Assembly: GCF_039540375.1 (NCBI RefSeq) | Contig: NZ_BAABEX010000013.1 | Location: 1 to 64,000 of the forward strand | DNA: 64,000 nucleotides | Direction of reading: 5' to 3' | Source of the DNA: Acidovorax_G lacteus | Lineage (GTDB): Bacteria > Pseudomonadota > Gammaproteobacteria > Burkholderiales > Burkholderiaceae_C | Shown here: positions 56,127 through 64,000 of the stretch, piece after piece | Layout: each line of letters begins with the position of its first letter | How positions within the stretch are numbered: position 1 is the first letter of the stretch | The notes under the pieces: model-generated | Seen by the model: only the letters and a program-made list of their open reading frames with translations | What the model was told of the DNA's origin: nothing | The model's database searches: none | Translations under genes and position numbers: made by a program

Positions 56127-57710
56127 ATGCGATTCCCTCCCCTGATGCTGGCCGCTGCGCTGGCGCTGGCATTGCCGGCTTCTGCCCTGCAGGCCAAGAC
56201 CTTCCGCTGGACGCGCGCCGTCGATGTGTCCTCCTGGGACATTCACACCCAGAACGTGGGCGTGAACAACACGATGCATGCCGCGGTGTACGACACCCTG
56301 GTCGAGTACAACAGCCAGACCTTCAAACCCGAGCCTTCGTTGGCCACCGAATGGAAGCGCGTGTCGCCCACGCAGTTGCGCCTGACGCTGCGCAAGGGCG
56401 TGAAGTTCAGCGACGGCAGCGAGTTCACCGCCGACGATGCCAAGTTCTCGCTGGAGCGCGCCAAGGCCAAGAGCTCGAACTTTGCGGTCTACACGCTGGG
56501 CATCGACCGCGTGGAGAAGGTGGACAGCCACACGCTGGACATCTTTTCAGAGGTGCCCAATCCCGTGCTCGTGAACCAGCTCACCGAGCTGCGCATCATG
56601 AGCCGCGCCTGGGCCGAGAAGCACAAGTCCCTCGAACCCAAGGACATCAAGACCAAGGACGAAACCTACGCCCACCGCAATGCATTGGGCACCGGCCCGT
56701 TCCAGCTCAAACAGTGGACACCCGACCAGCGCGTGGTGCTGGAGCCCAACCCGCACTGGTGGGGCAAGGGCAAGTTCCCGACCAACGTGACCGAGATCGT
56801 CTACACCCCGATCAAGGCCGACGCCACGCGCACCGCGGCGCTGCTGTCGGGCGAGGTGGACTTCGTGATCGACCCGAGCCTGCAGGACTTGGCCCGCGTG
56901 CGCCAGACCCCGGGCCTGCAGGTGCTCGAAGGGCCCGAGTACCGCACCATCTTCCTGGGCTTGGACCAGTTCCGTGACGAGCTGCCGGGCTCAGACGTGA
57001 AGGGCAAGAACCCGCTGAAGGACCAGCGCGTGCGCAAGGCGCTGTACCAGGCCATCGACATCCAGAGCATCCAGCGCGTGGTGCTGCGCGGCCTGGCCCA
57101 GCCCACGGGCACGCTGATTGCGCGCCAGGTCAACGGCTGGACGGCCAAGGCCGACGCGCGTTGGCCCTACGACCCCAAGGCCGCCCAGCAGTTGCTGGCC
57201 GAGGCGGGCTATCCGCAGGGCTTTGAGGTCGATTTCGCGTGCAGCGCAGGCCGCTACATCAACGACGAGCAGTTGTGCCAGGCCATCACCGCGCACTGGG
57301 CCAAGGTGGGCGTGCGCGCCAAGCTGCGCCTGCTGCCGTTTGCCACCTACTTCCCGATGATTCAGCGCCATGAGGCCAGCATCTACCTGCTGGGTTGGGG
57401 CGTTCCCACGTTCGACGCGTTCTACACGCTGCAGTCGCTGATCCGCAGCCCGGGCGCAGGCGGTGACGGCAACTTCAACCTCGGGCGTTTTTCCGATCCG
57501 CAGCAGGACGCGCTGATCGAGCGCATCAAGAAGGAAACCGACCACGGAACGCGCAACCAGCTGATCGAGCGCGCGCTGCTCAACGAGCGGCAGCAGATCT
57601 CGCACATCCCGCTGTACAACCAGGTGATTCCGTGGGCGGGCTCCCGCAAGGTGGAGATCCTGCACCGCGCCGACAACCGCATCGACTGGCGCTACCTGAA
57701 GGTCCAGTGA
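56127..57710 (+). CDS. Peptide/nickel-type ABC transporter substrate-binding protein (SBP family 5)
   Basis: A 527-residue periplasmic binding protein. Signal peptide: MRFPPLMLAAALALALPASA then LQA. The mature part shows the family 5 pattern (FRWTRAVDVSSWDIHTQN, LATEWKRVSPTQLRLTLRKG, GTGPFQLKQWTPDQRVVL). Ligand is probably a peptide, and nickel or heme are also possible for the family. No permease or ATPase genes follow, so it is an orphan here. The start lies right after a hairpin and lacks a ribosome site. Confidence 0.9.
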   Translation: MRFPPLMLAAALALALPASALQAKTFRWTRAVDVSSWDIHTQNVGVNNTMHAAVYDTLVEYNSQTFKPEPSLATEWKRVSPTQLRLTLRKGVKFSDGSEFTADDAKFSLERAKAKSSNFAVYTLGIDRVEKVDSHTLDIFSEVPNPVLVNQLTELRIMSRAWAEKHKSLEPKDIKTKDETYAHRNALGTGPFQLKQWTPDQRVVLEPNPHWWGKGKFPTNVTEIVYTPIKADATRTAALLSGEVDFVIDPSLQDLARVRQTPGLQVLEGPEYRTIFLGLDQFRDELPGSDVKGKNPLKDQRVRKALYQAIDIQSIQRVVLRGLAQPTGTLIARQVNGWTAKADARWPYDPKAAQQLLAEAGYPQGFEVDFACSAGRYINDEQLCQAITAHWAKVGVRAKLRLLPFATYFPMIQRHEASIYLLGWGVPTFDAFYTLQSLIRSPGAGGDGNFNLGRFSDPQQDALIERIKKETDHGTRNQLIERALLNERQQISHIPLYNQVIPWAGSRKVEILHRADNRIDWRYLKVQ

Positions 57711-57716
57711 TCGCCG

Positions 57717-57741
57717 GGCACCCGTTGCGGGTGCCTTGTTT
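57717..57741 (+). terminator. Rho-independent terminator after the binding-protein gene
   Basis: GGCACCCG-TTG-CGGGTGCC followed by TTGTTT. Confidence 0.75.
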
Positions 57742-57755
57742 CTGGTGATGGATGC

Positions 57756-57785
57756 AGGCCCCGGGTGCCACAGTGCCCGGGGCCT
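57756..57785. repeat. Perfect inverted repeat between convergent genes
   Basis: AGGCCCCGGG-N10-CCCGGGGCCT, a 10-bp perfect stem. It has no T-run on either strand, so it may be a second, factor-dependent stop or an mRNA end stabiliser. Confidence 0.6.
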
Positions 57786-57813
57786 GTGGCGTTCTGGCGG
57801 CTTGGCGGGTGCG

Positions 57814-58428
57814 TCAGGCCAGGGCGCGCTGCACGGCCGGGCGTTGCAGCATGCGCTGCGCGTGGGCCACCACCTTGGGGAATTGCGCGATGTCCACCCC
57901 GTCGCTGTGCAGCCAGGTGCCGATCGTGAACAGGTAGCCGTCGCCCACTGTGTACTGCGCGCCCATCACCCATGGGCCGTCACCAAGGTAGTGGTGTTCG
58001 ATGAATTGAAAACACTCCGTCATGTTGTGTGGCACCTTGCGCTGCATGGCCGCCTGGGCCTCAGGCTCGTCAGCCCATCGGCTGGCGCGGGGGCGATGCG
58101 CATGGGCCACGTGCACGGTCGATGCCAGATAGCTGTGAAATTCCTGCAGCCGCGCGAAGCCATAGGCGTCGTCTGGTGTCAGACGGGACTGCGGCGCGCT
58201 GTGCGCCACATAGGCCAGCAGGGCAGGGGTTTCGGTCAGCGTGCCGTGGGGTGTGATCAGGGCCGGTACGCGGCCCTTGGGATTCACGGCCAGATATTCC
58301 GGCGTGCGCTGCTGGCCCGACGCAAAGTCCACGCGTTCCAGTTGGTACGGCACGCCCGCTTCTTCCAGTGCGATGCGAACGGCCAGCGCGCAGGTGCCGG
58401 GGGTGTAGTAGAGCGTCAGTGGGGTCAT
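57814..58428 (-). CDS. Glutathione S-transferase, beta class-like
   Basis: A 204-residue cytosolic enzyme. The thioredoxin-like domain starts LTLYYTPGTCALAVRIALEE, carrying the Tyr and Cys typical of bacterial beta-class GSTs. NPKGRVPALI gives the cis-Pro and TETPALLAYV the glutathione-contact Glu/Thr. The C-terminal all-helical domain ends at QRALA. The substrate is unknown. It lies 73 bases downstream of the panE-like gene on the same strand. Confidence 0.9.
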   Translation of the reverse strand: MTPLTLYYTPGTCALAVRIALEEAGVPYQLERVDFASGQQRTPEYLAVNPKGRVPALITPHGTLTETPALLAYVAHSAPQSRLTPDDAYGFARLQEFHSYLASTVHVAHAHRPRASRWADEPEAQAAMQRKVPHNMTECFQFIEHHYLGDGPWVMGAQYTVGDGYLFTIGTWLHSDGVDIAQFPKVVAHAQRMLQRPAVQRALA

Positions 58429-58501
58429 GGGTAGGTCGGGGGGCGAAAAGCCGCAGGCGCAGAGGTGGTCTGCGCCGCAAGTCTGGTGGGTGGGCGGTGG
58501 T

Positions 58502-59479
58502 TCAGTACAGGCCCCGCGTGCGGGCCATCAGGCGCACCAGGCCCAGCAGGGCCGCGGTGTCGGGGGTGGGCACGCCGGTCAGCCCGCCCAGCTCGTGCAC
58601 TGCGCCCACCAGCGCGTCGATCTCCATCGGCTTGCCCGCTTCCACGTCCTGCAGCATCGAGGTCTTGAACGCGCCGAGCTTGCGCGTGACCGCGTGGCGG
58701 TCGGCCGGCTGCTGGTCGATCGGGAGGCCCAGGCGCTCGCCGATGGCCTTGGCCTCCAGCATCACGCGTTCCACAAAATCTCGCACCAGCACGTCGTCCA
58801 GGATGCGGTCGGTGGTCGCGCCCGTGAGCGCGCTGATGGGGTTGAGCGTGAGGTTCCCCCAGAGCTTGAACCAGATGTCCTGCTGGATGCGCTCAGACAC
58901 CTCGGCATCGATGCCGCCAGTCTGCAGTTCCGCTGCCAGGGCCTGCACGCGCGCACTGCGCTCGCCGCTGGGCTCGCCCAGGATCAGGCGGTTGCCAAAG
59001 TGCTGGCGCACAAAGCCCGGGGCTTCGAGCGCGCAGCTGGTGTGCACCACGCCACCCACCACATGCGCCGGGGCAATGGCGCGGGCGATGGTGCCATCTG
59101 GGTCCACCGAGGCGAGCGAACGGCCCGCTGCCGGACCGCCGCAGCCCTGCAGGAACCACCAGGGCACGCCGTTCATGGCCGTGAGCACCATGGTCTGTGG
59201 CCCCAGCAGCGGGCCGATGCCCCGGGCCACGTCGGCCATGCCCGGGGCCTTGACGGCCACCACGACCACGTCCTGCACGCCCAGCTCGGCCGGGGTCTGC
59301 GCGGCCCGCACGGGCACCTGCTCGACGCTGCCGTCAGGCCGGCGCAGGCGCAGACCTTCGGTCTGCAGCGCGGTGAGCGTTGCCCCCCGGGCCACAAAAG
59401 ACACGTCGGCCCCGGCGCGCTGCAGCGCAAGGCCCATCCAGCCGCCAATGGCGCCGGCTCCGTAGATACAGACTTTCAT
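58502..59479 (-). CDS. 2-dehydropantoate 2-reductase (PanE-like)
   Basis: A 325-residue NADPH enzyme. The Rossmann motif is YGAGAIGGWMGLALQ at the N-terminus. The catalytic Lys is in WFKLWGNLTLNPISAL, and the acidic C-terminal block is GKPMEIDALVGAVHELG. PanE makes pantoate for coenzyme A. Many bacteria carry several paralogues with other 2-oxoacid substrates, and being encoded next to an HpaI-like aldolase favours a catabolic variant. AGAGAC lies upstream of the start. Confidence 0.85.
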   Translation of the reverse strand: MKVCIYGAGAIGGWMGLALQRAGADVSFVARGATLTALQTEGLRLRRPDGSVEQVPVRAAQTPAELGVQDVVVVAVKAPGMADVARGIGPLLGPQTMVLTAMNGVPWWFLQGCGGPAAGRSLASVDPDGTIARAIAPAHVVGGVVHTSCALEAPGFVRQHFGNRLILGEPSGERSARVQALAAELQTGGIDAEVSERIQQDIWFKLWGNLTLNPISALTGATTDRILDDVLVRDFVERVMLEAKAIGERLGLPIDQQPADRHAVTRKLGAFKTSMLQDVEAGKPMEIDALVGAVHELGGLTGVPTPDTAALLGLVRLMARTRGLY

Positions 59480-59555
59480 CGCTTGTCTCTCTGGCAGGTG
59501 CATCCCGCTGCCCTCAGCGGGCGCACCGGGTTGGGAATACGGGCCGCCTTCCAGT

Positions 59556-60395
59556 TCAGTAGCCGGCCGACTGGGAAGCCGGCGCGCGGCCGTCCGGACG
59601 CCAACGCGCCACCAGATCGGCAGCGGCCCGTGACAGCAGCATGGTATCGATGCCCAGGGCCACAAACTGCGCGCCTGCCGCGTGCCACTGGCGCGCCTGC
59701 GCGTCCTGGGTGGCGAGGATACCGGCCGCCTTGCCCGCGCGGCGGATGCGCGCGATGGCGTCGTCGATGGCGGCCAGCACGGCCGGGTGCTGGGGCTGGC
59801 CCGGGTAGCCCATCGAAGCGGACAGATCGGCCGGGCCGATGAATACGCCGTCCACGCCTGGGGTGGCGGCAATGGCGTCCAGATGCCCGAGCGCCGTCAC
59901 GGTTTCGGCCTGCACCAGCAGGCAGACCTCGCGGTTGGCGGCTTGCACATAGTCGCCATAGGCCTGCCATTGCGACGCCCGCGCCAACGCGCTGCCCATG
60001 CCGCGCACCCCCTCGGGCGCGTAGCGCGTGGCACGCACCAGAGCGGCGGCCTGCTCGGGGGTGTCCACCATGGGCACGAGCAGGGTCTGCGCGCCAATGT
60101 CCAGCGTCTGCTTGATGAGCGCCGCATCGCCCACGGGCAGGCGCACCACCGGATGCGGGGCCCGGGCACCCAGTCCCAGCGCGTGGCTGGCGCTGCCAAT
60201 GGCCTGCAGTTGCGCGAGCACGGAGTGCAGGTCGTTGGGCGCGTGCTCGCCGTCGATCAGCAGCCAGTCAAAGCCCGCGCCGGTCAGGATCTCGGCGCTG
60301 TAGGCATGGGCCAGGCCGAGCCAGAGGCCCAGCACTGTCTCGCCCGCAGCGAGCCGTTGCTTGAAAAGGTTGCGAGGAGTGGCGTGGGAAGGCAT
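59556..60395 (-). CDS. HpcH/HpaI family aldolase (4-hydroxy-2-oxoheptanedioate aldolase-like)
   Basis: A 279-residue class II aldolase splitting 2-oxo-4-hydroxy acids to pyruvate and an aldehyde. LWLGLAHAYSAEILTGAGFD and LIDGEHAPND give the metal and substrate residues. RYAPEGVRGMG and FIGPADLSASMGYP are the other family blocks. The start at 60395 matches the E. coli HpaI N-terminus, and a further ATG lies at 60428. Neither has a strong ribosome site. The ring-cleavage genes of a homoprotocatechuate pathway are absent, so the pathway is uncertain. Confidence 0.88.
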   Translation of the reverse strand: MPSHATPRNLFKQRLAAGETVLGLWLGLAHAYSAEILTGAGFDWLLIDGEHAPNDLHSVLAQLQAIGSASHALGLGARAPHPVVRLPVGDAALIKQTLDIGAQTLLVPMVDTPEQAAALVRATRYAPEGVRGMGSALARASQWQAYGDYVQAANREVCLLVQAETVTALGHLDAIAATPGVDGVFIGPADLSASMGYPGQPQHPAVLAAIDDAIARIRRAGKAAGILATQDAQARQWHAAGAQFVALGIDTMLLSRAAADLVARWRPDGRAPASQSAGY

Positions 60396-60532
60396 GGCGT
60401 CTGGGGCGAGCAGGGGCAAAGTTGCCATCGTAAGCCGGGCGCAGCGCGCCGGTGCGCCCGGCGCTGTGACCGGGAATCGCCCGATATAGTGGCGCTCCGG
60501 CTGCGCGCCCTGCTGGCGCGGGCCGGTCTGCC

Positions 60533-61915
60533 ATGGCCAAAGAAAAGACCCTCTTCACCTGCACCGAATGCGGCGGCACCAGCCCGCGCTGGTTGGGCAA
60601 ATGCCCGTCCTGCGGTGCCTGGAACACCCTGATCGAATCGGTGGCCGAGCCTGCAGGCGGCGGCCGCAACCGCTACAGCACGCCGCAGTTTGCAGGCCTG
60701 GCCCAGGCGCAGGCGGTCATGCCGCTGTCGGCCATTGAGGCCACCGAGGTGGCCCGCACGCCCTGCGGCATCGATGAGCTGGACCGCGTGCTGGGGGGCG
60801 GCATTGTGGAAGGCGGCGTGGTGCTGATCGGCGGGGACCCGGGCATCGGCAAATCCACGCTCTTGCTGCAGGCGCTCGATGCCTTGCAGCGCGCCGGATT
60901 GCCCACGCTGTACGTCACGGGCGAGGAAAGCGGCTCGCAGGTCGCGCTGCGCTCACGCCGCCTGGGGCTGGACCACAGCCAGGTCAGCGTGCTGGCCGAG
61001 ATCCAGCTCGAAAAGATCCTTGCCACGCTGGAAGCCACGCAGCCGGCGGTGGCCGTGGTGGATTCGATCCAGACGGTGTATTCCGATCAACTCACCTCAG
61101 CCCCAGGCTCGGTGGCACAGGTGCGTGAATGTGCGGCCCACCTGACGCGCGTGGCCAAGGCCACGGGCGTGGCCGTGGTGCTGGTAGGCCATGTGACCAA
61201 GGAAGGCGCGCTGGCGGGCCCGCGCGTGCTGGAGCACATGGTGGACACCGTGCTGTACTTTGAAGGCGACACGCACAGCCAGTTCCGGCTGGTGCGCGCG
61301 ATCAAAAACCGCTTTGGTGCGGTGAACGAGATCGGCGTGTTTGCGATGACCGAGCGCGGCCTCAAGGGCGTGAGCAACCCGAGTGCGATCTTTCTGTCGC
61401 AGCACAGCGAACCCGTGCCCGGCAGTTGCGTGATGGTGACGCTGGAAGGCACGCGCCCGCTGCTGGTCGAGATCCAGGCGCTGGTCGACAGTGGCGGCCC
61501 GAGCCCGCGCCGCCTTTCGGTGGGGCTGGACCGCGACCGCCTGGCCATGCTGCTGGCCGTGCTGCACCGCCACGCGGGTGTGGCCTGCATGGACCAGGAC
61601 GTGTTTGTGAACGCGGTGGGTGGCGTGCGCATTGCAGAGCCTGCGGCCGACCTGGCGGTGATGCTGGCCATCACCTCCAGCCTGCGCGGCCGCCCGCTGC
61701 CCAAAGGCTTCATCGCGTTTGGCGAGGTGGGCCTGGCCGGCGAGGTGCGGCCTGCGCCGCGCGGGCAGGAGCGCCTGAAGGAGGCGGCCAAGCTGGGCTT
61801 TTCGGTTGCGGTGGTGCCCAAGGCCAACGCGCCCAAGAAGCCCATCGAGGGGCTCACCATCCATGCCGTGGAGCGGGTGGAGCAGGCCATGGAGGTGGTG
61901 CGCAGCGTGGGTTGA
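60533..61915 (+). CDS. radA: DNA repair protein RadA
   Basis: A 460-residue RecA-like branch-migration helicase. Four-Cys zinc finger CTECGGTSPRWLGKCPSC at the N-terminus, Walker A GGDPGIGKSTLLLQ, the RadA-specific KNRFG motif in IKNRFGAVNEIG, and a Lon-like C-terminal domain. The ATG is preceded by a TATAGT hexamer about 45 bases upstream. It is divergent from the aldolase gene. Confidence 0.96.
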   Translation: MAKEKTLFTCTECGGTSPRWLGKCPSCGAWNTLIESVAEPAGGGRNRYSTPQFAGLAQAQAVMPLSAIEATEVARTPCGIDELDRVLGGGIVEGGVVLIGGDPGIGKSTLLLQALDALQRAGLPTLYVTGEESGSQVALRSRRLGLDHSQVSVLAEIQLEKILATLEATQPAVAVVDSIQTVYSDQLTSAPGSVAQVRECAAHLTRVAKATGVAVVLVGHVTKEGALAGPRVLEHMVDTVLYFEGDTHSQFRLVRAIKNRFGAVNEIGVFAMTERGLKGVSNPSAIFLSQHSEPVPGSCVMVTLEGTRPLLVEIQALVDSGGPSPRRLSVGLDRDRLAMLLAVLHRHAGVACMDQDVFVNAVGGVRIAEPAADLAVMLAITSSLRGRPLPKGFIAFGEVGLAGEVRPAPRGQERLKEAAKLGFSVAVVPKANAPKKPIEGLTIHAVERVEQAMEVVRSVG

Positions 61916-61970
61916 GCATCCGCACTATCCACATGGCCGCCTGTGGCCTGGCATACGACAATCGCGCCCC

Positions 61971-62405
61971 ATGAGCTTGCGCAAATGGTGGGTGCCCCTG
62001 GGGCTGTCTGTGGCCCTGGTGGCGGGTTGGCAATCGTACGGCTGGGCTGGCGTGGCCTTGGTGGCGGGTGGCGCCGTCATGTGGCTGCTGCTGCACTTTA
62101 CCCGTTTGATGACGGTGTTGCAGCGCGCGGCCGACCGGCCCAAGGGCTACGTGGGCAGCGCCGTGATGCTCAATGCCCGGCTGCGCGTGGGCGACACGCT
62201 GATGCACGTCATTGCGCTCACCCGCTCGCTGGGCGAACTGCAGACCCCCGCCGACACGCAGCCCGAGGTGTACCGGTGGACCGACGGCACCCAGTCGCAT
62301 GTGACCTGCGAGTTCCAGGGCGGGCGCCTGGTGCGCTGGGCGCTGGAGCGCCCGGCGCAGCCCGATGCCGAGGGGGCCGGTGCCAGCCCGCCCTCCGCGC
62401 CCTAA
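61971..62405 (+). CDS. Small membrane protein downstream of radA, unknown function
   Basis: A 144-residue protein with two hydrophobic helices near the N-terminus (WVPLGLSVALVAGWQSYGW and VALVAGGAVMWLLLHF). A cytosolic domain follows, containing LMTVLQRAADRPKGYVGSAV and CEFQGGRLVRWALERP. I recognise no family. A TACGACAAT patch lies 9-17 bases upstream and no ribosome site is seen, so the mRNA may be leaderless. It is 55 bases after radA. Confidence 0.75.
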   Translation: MSLRKWWVPLGLSVALVAGWQSYGWAGVALVAGGAVMWLLLHFTRLMTVLQRAADRPKGYVGSAVMLNARLRVGDTLMHVIALTRSLGELQTPADTQPEVYRWTDGTQSHVTCEFQGGRLVRWALERPAQPDAEGAGASPPSAP

Positions 62406-62445
62406 AATCAGGGTTTTGCGACTTCCTGGCACACAAAGGACCCCC

Positions 62446-63384
62446 ATGAGCCCCGTAGTTCCCTCGATGGCCGACCGTGACGGCAAGATCTGGATGGATG
62501 GCCAGCTGATCGACTGGCGCGACGCCAAGATCCACGTGCTGACCCACACGCTGCACTACGGCTGCGGCGCGTTCGAGGGCGTGCGCGCCTACAACACGGT
62601 CAATGGCACGGCCATCTTCCGCCTTGAAGAGCACACGGAGCGCCTGTTCAACAGCGCCAAGATCCTGCGCATGAAGATCCCGTTCACCAAAGATGAGGTG
62701 AACGAAGCCCAGAAGGCTGTCGTGCGCGCCAACAAGCTGGAATCGTGCTACCTGCGTCCGTTGACCTGGATCGGCTCGCAAAAACTGGGCGTGAGCCCCA
62801 AGGGCAACACGGTGCACCTGATGGTGGCCGCCTGGGCCTGGGGCGCGTACCTGGGTGAAGAGGGCATGAAGCGTGGCATCCGTGTCAAGACGAGCAGCTA
62901 CACGCGCCACCACGTCAACATCACCATGACGCAGGCCAAGGCGGTGAGCAACTACACCAACTCGATCCTGGCCAACATGGAGGCCACGGACGAAGGCTAC
63001 GACGAAGCCCTGCTGCTCGACACCGCAGGCTTTGTGTCGGAAGGCGCGGGCGAGAACCTGTTCGTCATCAAGAACGGCGTGATCTACACGCCCGACCTCT
63101 CGGCCGGAGCGCTCAACGGCATCACGCGCAACACGGTGTTCCACATCGCCAAGGACCTCGGCCTGGAAATCATTCAGAAGCGCATCACGCGCGACGAGGT
63201 CTATATCGCCGACGAGGCGTTTTTCACCGGCACGGCCGCTGAAGTCACGCCGATCCGGGAACTTGATCGCATCGAGATCGGCAGCGGCAGCCGTGGCCCG
63301 ATCACCGAGAAGATCCAGACGGCGTTCTTCGACATCGTGAACGGCCGCAATCCCAAGTACGCCCACTGGCTCTCGAAGGTGTGA
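62446..63384 (+). CDS. ilvE: Branched-chain amino acid aminotransferase
   Basis: A 312-residue fold-type IV PLP enzyme for the last step of valine, leucine and isoleucine synthesis. HTLHYGCGAFEGVRAY is the family start, the PLP lysine is in TMTQAKAVSNYTNS, and FVSEGAGENLFVIKNG and FFTGTAAEVTPI are also clear. AAAGGA precedes the ATG, and a TAAAAT hexamer lies about 40 bases upstream (62403). The zinc-finger gene begins 5 bases after its stop. Confidence 0.95.
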   Translation: MSPVVPSMADRDGKIWMDGQLIDWRDAKIHVLTHTLHYGCGAFEGVRAYNTVNGTAIFRLEEHTERLFNSAKILRMKIPFTKDEVNEAQKAVVRANKLESCYLRPLTWIGSQKLGVSPKGNTVHLMVAAWAWGAYLGEEGMKRGIRVKTSSYTRHHVNITMTQAKAVSNYTNSILANMEATDEGYDEALLLDTAGFVSEGAGENLFVIKNGVIYTPDLSAGALNGITRNTVFHIAKDLGLEIIQKRITRDEVYIADEAFFTGTAAEVTPIRELDRIEIGSGSRGPITEKIQTAFFDIVNGRNPKYAHWLSKV

Positions 63385-63389
63385 CTGCC

Positions 63390-63596
63390 ATGTCCCAAGC
63401 CGTTGTTGAACTGCTGGCCAAGGACCTGAACGCCCAGGGCGGTGTCTTTTGCCCCAGCCCCAAGGCCGACATGAAGCTCTGGAACAGCCACCCCAAGGTG
63501 TACCTGGATGTGGCACGTCTGGGGCAGGCCAAGTGCCCGTACTGCGGTACGGTCTATCGCCTCAAGGAAGGCGAAAAAGTGGGGCACGCCCATTGA
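63390..63596 (+). CDS. zf-CHCC family zinc-finger protein
   Basis: A 68-residue protein with the C-terminal zinc site CPYCGTVYRLKEGE and an upstream Cys (GGVFCPSPKADMKLWNSHP) completing a CHCC-like site. It resembles the NDUFS6-type family often encoded beside ilvE in betaproteobacteria. The start codon is 5 bases after the ilvE stop, and its stop overlaps the next gene (TTGA). The role is unknown. Confidence 0.88.
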   Translation: MSQAVVELLAKDLNAQGGVFCPSPKADMKLWNSHPKVYLDVARLGQAKCPYCGTVYRLKEGEKVGHAH

Positions 63597-64000
63597 GCCT
63601 GGCCCCTGAGGCCATCCAAGCCGCGCTGCAGCGTGTGACCGTGGTGTCGGTCACCCACCACAGCGCCCACTGCGTCCCGGCCATGGCCCGGACGCTTTCG
63701 CCTTTTGCCCAGGCCATTGTGGTGGACAACGCCAGCGACGACGACACCGTGGCCCAGCTGGCGGCCCGCATTCCGCAGGCCCGTGTGATTGCCTCGCCCG
63801 TGAATTTGGGTTTCGGGGTGGCGAACAACCGTGCGCTGGATACCGTGGGCACGCCTTACGCGCTCCTGCTTAACCCCGATTGCCACATCGAGCCCGAGGC
63901 CGTGGCCCAACTGGTAGCCACTGCCGACGCTTGGCCTGATGCGGCGATCATTGCGCCGCAGCTGCTCGATGCCCAGGGACGGCCTGAGCTTAACTACGGC
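63593..64000 (+). CDS. Glycosyltransferase family 2 (3' partial)
   Basis: The frame runs from a TTG that overlaps the previous stop (TTGA) and is open to the window edge, giving 136 residues. VTVVSVTHHSAHCVPAMART and IVVDNASDDDTVAQL are typical of the GT-A nucleotide-sugar fold. NLGFGVANNRALD and ALLLNPDCHIEPEA (the DxD-like region) fit WcaA/rhamnosyltransferase-like enzymes. Start choice is uncertain, as the first in-frame ATG is about 30 codons in. Confidence 0.85.
   Translation, partial: MSLAPEAIQAALQRVTVVSVTHHSAHCVPAMARTLSPFAQAIVVDNASDDDTVAQLAARIPQARVIASPVNLGFGVANNRALDTVGTPYALLLNPDCHIEPEAVAQLVATADAWPDAAIIAPQLLDAQGRPELNYG

Overview
This window is high-GC chromosomal DNA from a betaproteobacterium, most likely family Comamonadaceae (Acidovorax or a close relative). 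The evidence is a methionine synthase split into two genes, an S-adenosylhomocysteine riboswitch of betaproteobacterial type, an intergenic repeat built on CACGAGCAGCTAT of a kind I recall from Acidovorax-like genomes, and the overall gene content. There are no rRNA or tRNA genes, no insertion sequences, no prophage and no CRISPR array. Genes are dense, with many 4-base ATGA overlaps.

Layout. 0-9 kb: tail of an unknown gene, queC, a 47-residue membrane protein, ilvA, a secreted protein, a MocR regulator overlapping recQ, a divergent rhodanese/GNAT pair, and the homocysteine half of methionine synthase (metH1). 9-17 kb: two unrecognised proteins (one Cys-rich at its C-terminus, one AT-richer lipoprotein), a gene-poor stretch, glutamate dehydrogenase, a PPK2 kinase, and a LysR regulator divergent from a PACE drug-efflux protein. 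17-20 kb: a SAH riboswitch followed by the folate/cobalamin half of methionine synthase (metH2). 20-29 kb: two very large tandem paralogues made of Ig-like and Calx-beta repeats with a C-terminal sorting signal, and between them the decayed 5' end of a third copy.

29-43 kb: a serine hydrolase, YihY, an outer-membrane protein, a PepSY/cytochrome b pair behind a response-regulator-like box, a glycine-zipper protein, ferredoxin-NADP reductase, a complete branched-chain-amino-acid-type ABC importer (binding protein, fused LivH-LivM permease, LivG, LivF), and ComM/YifB. 42-45 kb: a nitrogen-scavenging operon (TorF-like porin, PII protein, AmtB) behind a near-consensus sigma-54 promoter and two NtrC-like sites. 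45-64 kb: glcE-glcF, a ProQ/FinO protein, a GAF-GGDEF cyclase, glutathione peroxidase, an EamA transporter, lplT, alr plus a membrane protein, an ArgP/LysE pair, a peptide-binding protein, a GST, panE-like and hpaI-like genes, radA, ilvE, a zinc-finger protein and the start of a glycosyltransferase.

The most unusual content is the tandem surface-protein locus with its third-copy relic and conserved structured 3' regions. Next are the regulatory sites that can be read directly from the sequence: the SAH riboswitch, the sigma-54/NtrC array, the CTGAAG direct repeat and the MocR inverted repeat.
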